From assembly GCA_050701115.1 (NCBI GenBank), contig JBOHER010000075.1, positions 1-7,732 on the forward strand: a DNA stretch of 7,732 nucleotides, given 5' to 3'. Shown here in pieces: positions 6,290 to 7,732 of the stretch (within the stretch, counting starts at the first letter, position 1; every line of letters starts with the position of its first letter). This DNA comes from JBOHER01 sp050701115 (GTDB lineage Bacteria > Actinomycetota > Actinomycetes > Mycobacteriales > Pseudonocardiaceae). The notes beneath the pieces were generated by a model. The model was not told where the DNA came from and searched no databases. It was given only the letters and a program-made list of their open reading frames with translations. Made by a program: the position numbers and the translations under genes.

Positions 6290-6299
6290 TGTGTTGTGA
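6285..6299. promoter_or_regulatory. Candidate SufR operator (ACACT-N5-TGTGA)
   Basis: The sequence ACACTTGTGTTGTGA reads ACACT, five bases, TGTGA, identical to the motif I recall for M. tuberculosis SufR upstream of its own operon. It covers the presumed -10 box on the left and the sufR GTG start codon (6296-6298) on the right, so bound SufR would block RNA polymerase directly and autoregulate sufR-sufB. The match is seen; binding is inferred. Confidence 0.65.
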
Positions 6300-7096
6300 A
6301 AAAGAGCGGAACCATCGAGGAGCGACCCGTGGGTGGCGGCGAGCAGCGCCGTGACCTGCCGCTCGTCGGCATACCCGCACAAATGGGACATGAGGGACGT
6401 ACCAGGCTTGAGGTTGCCCGGTTGCTGCTCGAGCAGGGGCCGATCACGGCCGCTGCGGTGGCCGAGGAGCTCGGCATCAGCCCGACCGCGATCCGCAGGC
6501 ATCTCGATGCGCTGCTCGCCGACGGTGAGGCCGAGACCCGGGACGCCCCGAGCCGCGCGCGAAGGGGCAGGGGCCGGCCGGCCAAGTCATTCCTGCTCAC
6601 CGACGCAGGCCGGGCCCGATTTGGGCATGCCTACGACGACCTGGCGGTCTCGGCGATCCGGTTCCTCGCCGAGCACGGTGGCAAGGACGCGATACGCGCC
6701 TTCGCTGAGCATCGCGTGGCGACTCTGGTCGGTCCGCACCGCGAAGCGATAGTGCGTGACCCGGATCCGGCCGTTCGGGCGGAGACCCTGGCGACCGCGT
6801 TGACCAGGGAGGGTTACGCTGCGTCGACTCAGAGCGTTTCCCGCCCCCCGCTCCTTGCGGGGTCGAGCATCCAGCTCTGCCAGCACCACTGTCCGGTCGC
6901 CCACGTCGCCGCCGAGTTCCCGCAGCTGTGCGAGGCCGAAACCGAGGCCTTCGCGGAACTGCTCGGTACCCACGTGCAACGACTGGCGACCATCGCGCGC
7001 GGCGACGCCGCGTGCACCACACACATACCCGCAGAGAAGTTACCGCGGTTCCGGCCGATAGATCCACGAACTCCGGATGGAGGGAAGCCCGCATGA
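6296..7096 (+). CDS. sufR: Iron-sulfur-sensing repressor of the suf operon, SufR
   Basis: A 266-residue regulator. The N-terminal winged helix-turn-helix spans about 35-105: LEVARLLLEQGPITAAAVAEEL, recognition helix SPTAIRRHLDAL (62-73), and wing RGRGRPAKSFLLTDAGR (90-106). The C-terminal sensor holds the only cysteines, C195, C199, C212 and C240. C199-X12-C212-X27-C240, within LCQHHCPVAHVAAEFPQLCEAE, resembles the [4Fe-4S] ligand set of SufR. In cyanobacteria and mycobacteria SufR represses suf genes and is relieved by oxidative, nitrosative or iron stress. The GTG at 6296 is favoured by its spacing to the promoter and the operator overlapping it; M30 at 6383 would lose residues just before the helix-turn-helix. 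Codon 249 is TTA, rare at this GC content. The stop overlaps the sufB start (ATGA). Syntenic with Rv1460. Confidence 0.93.
   Translation: MKKSGTIEERPVGGGEQRRDLPLVGIPAQMGHEGRTRLEVARLLLEQGPITAAAVAEELGISPTAIRRHLDALLADGEAETRDAPSRARRGRGRPAKSFLLTDAGRARFGHAYDDLAVSAIRFLAEHGGKDAIRAFAEHRVATLVGPHREAIVRDPDPAVRAETLATALTREGYAASTQSVSRPPLLAGSSIQLCQHHCPVAHVAAEFPQLCEAETEAFAELLGTHVQRLATIARGDAACTTHIPAEKLPRFRPIDPRTPDGGKPA
7079..7084 (+). promoter_or_regulatory. Ribosome binding site of sufB (GGAGGG)
   Basis: GGAGGG lies inside the end of sufR, eight bases before the ATG at 7093, and fixes the sufB start. Together with the ATGA overlap it points to coupled translation of the regulator and the first structural gene. 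Confidence 0.8.
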
Positions 7097-7732
7097 CTGC
7101 CGCTGCCGAGCAGCACACCACCACGGCGCCGACCAAGCCCGAGCAGTTGAGCCAGGAGGAGACCATTGCCTCCCTTGGCAAGTACGCGTTCGGCTGGGCC
7201 GACTCGGACACCGCAGGCGCGACAGCCCGCCGTGGTCTGAACGAGGACGTCGTGCGCGACATCTCGTCGAAAAAGAACGAGCCCGAATGGATGCTGGAGC
7301 AGCGTCTCAAGGGGCTGAAGCTCTTCGACCGCAAGCCGATGCCCAACTGGGGCGCCGACCTGTCCGGGATCGACTTCGACAACATCAAGTACTTCGTGCG
7401 CTCGACCGAGAAGCAGGCCACCAGCTGGGAAGAGCTGCCCGAGGACATCAAGAACACCTACGACCGGCTGGGCATCCCCGAGGCGGAGAAGCAGCGCCTG
7501 GTCGCCGGTGTCGCCGCGCAGTACGAGTCCGAAGTCGTCTACCACCAGATCCGCGAGGACCTGGAGGCTCAGGGCGTGCTGTTCCTGGACACCGACACCG
7601 GCCTGCGTGAGCACCCTGAGCTGTTCAAGGAGTACTTCGGCTCGGTCATCCCGGCCGGTGACAACAAGTTCTCCGCACTGAACACCTCGGTGTGGTCTGG
7701 TGGATCGTTCATCTACGTGCCGCCAGGCGTGC
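7093..7732 (+). CDS. sufB: Fe-S cluster assembly scaffold protein SufB, N-terminal 213 residues (runs off the window)
   Basis: The ATG at 7093 opens a frame that runs to the window end: 213 complete codons of a protein normally near 480 residues. After a variable start (MTAAAEQHTTTAPTKPEQLS) come SufB-typical stretches: KYAFGWAD (30-37), RGLNEDVVRDISSKKNEPEW (47-66), MLEQRLKGLKLF (67-78), DFDNIKYFVR (94-103) and, at the edge, VWSGGSFIYVPPGV. SufB forms the SufBC2D scaffold with SufC and SufD, on which clusters are built in the cytoplasm from persulfide supplied by a SufS-type desulfurase. The C-terminal half with the key cysteine, and any intein (known in some mycobacterial SufB proteins), lies outside the window. 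Transcription is expected from the sufR promoter, hence under SufR control. Confidence 0.96.
   Translation, partial: MTAAAEQHTTTAPTKPEQLSQEETIASLGKYAFGWADSDTAGATARRGLNEDVVRDISSKKNEPEWMLEQRLKGLKLFDRKPMPNWGADLSGIDFDNIKYFVRSTEKQATSWEELPEDIKNTYDRLGIPEAEKQRLVAGVAAQYESEVVYHQIREDLEAQGVLFLDTDTGLREHPELFKEYFGSVIPAGDNKFSALNTSVWSGGSFIYVPPGV

Noticed and set aside
6155..6295. Longer N-terminus for SufR starting at 6155
   Set aside because: It would translate through the repeat element and the operator; GTG 6296 gives a 266-residue protein of normal family length.
6563..6583. AT-hook (RGRGRP) in SufR
   Set aside because: This is the basic wing of the winged-helix domain seen in SufR/DeoR-like regulators (GRPAK...LTDAGR), not a separate AT-hook.
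1..7732. CRISPR array, tRNA/rRNA genes, insertion sequence or prophage
   Set aside because: No regularly spaced repeats, no tRNA-like cloverleaf or rRNA sequence noticed, and no transposase or integrase coding sequence; nearly all of the window is occupied by conserved chromosomal genes.

Overview
The window looks like a chromosomal segment of a high-GC actinobacterium, most likely from the Mycobacteriales/Pseudonocardiales side of the phylum. GTG starts are frequent, coding density is very high, and several genes seem to lack a leader. There is an MptB-type mannosyltransferase (lipomannan/arabinan-core cell envelope) and a SufR-SufB iron-sulfur locus. From memory, gene order and strands match the Mycobacterium tuberculosis Rv1454c-Rv1461 region: quinone oxidoreductase, small conserved protein, heme A synthase, two ABC subunits, MptB, SufR, SufB. 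Genus cannot be fixed from the sequence.

Layout. Positions 1-164 (minus) hold the first 54 codons of an unrecognised protein. Upstream of it are a TATACT -10 box and a near-consensus actinobacterial SOS (LexA) box. Positions 259-1224 (minus) encode a zinc-free NADPH:quinone oxidoreductase-type enzyme. Divergent from it, 1326-1652 (plus) encodes a 108-residue conserved-looking protein, apparently leaderless. Its stop codon directly abuts the stop codon of the convergent heme A synthase gene ctaA (1653-2666, minus). Upstream of ctaA on the same strand lie an ABC-2 permease (2688-3515), its ATPase (3512-4471) and mptB (4497-6122). These four form a tight run: mptB - ATPase - permease - ctaA.

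The 173-bp gap between the divergent mptB and sufR starts (6123-6295) carries an almost perfect 22/23-bp inverted repeat with further internal repeats, resembling a small dispersed REP/MITE-like element. It also carries a SufR-type operator (ACACT-N5-TGTGA) that overlaps the presumed sufR -10 box and start codon. sufR (6296-7096, plus) overlaps sufB (7093 to the window end) by four bases, the start of a suf operon for Fe-S cluster assembly.

Functional picture: SufR, probably carrying an Fe-S cluster through its C-terminal cysteines, should repress its own transcript and so the suf operon when clusters are plentiful. The minus-strand run combines cell-envelope mannan synthesis, an exporter of unknown substrate and heme A synthesis for the aa3 oxidase; a shared purpose is not evident. 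The least explained items are the SOS-boxed truncated gene, the orphan ABC exporter next to ctaA, the 108-residue protein and the inverted-repeat element.
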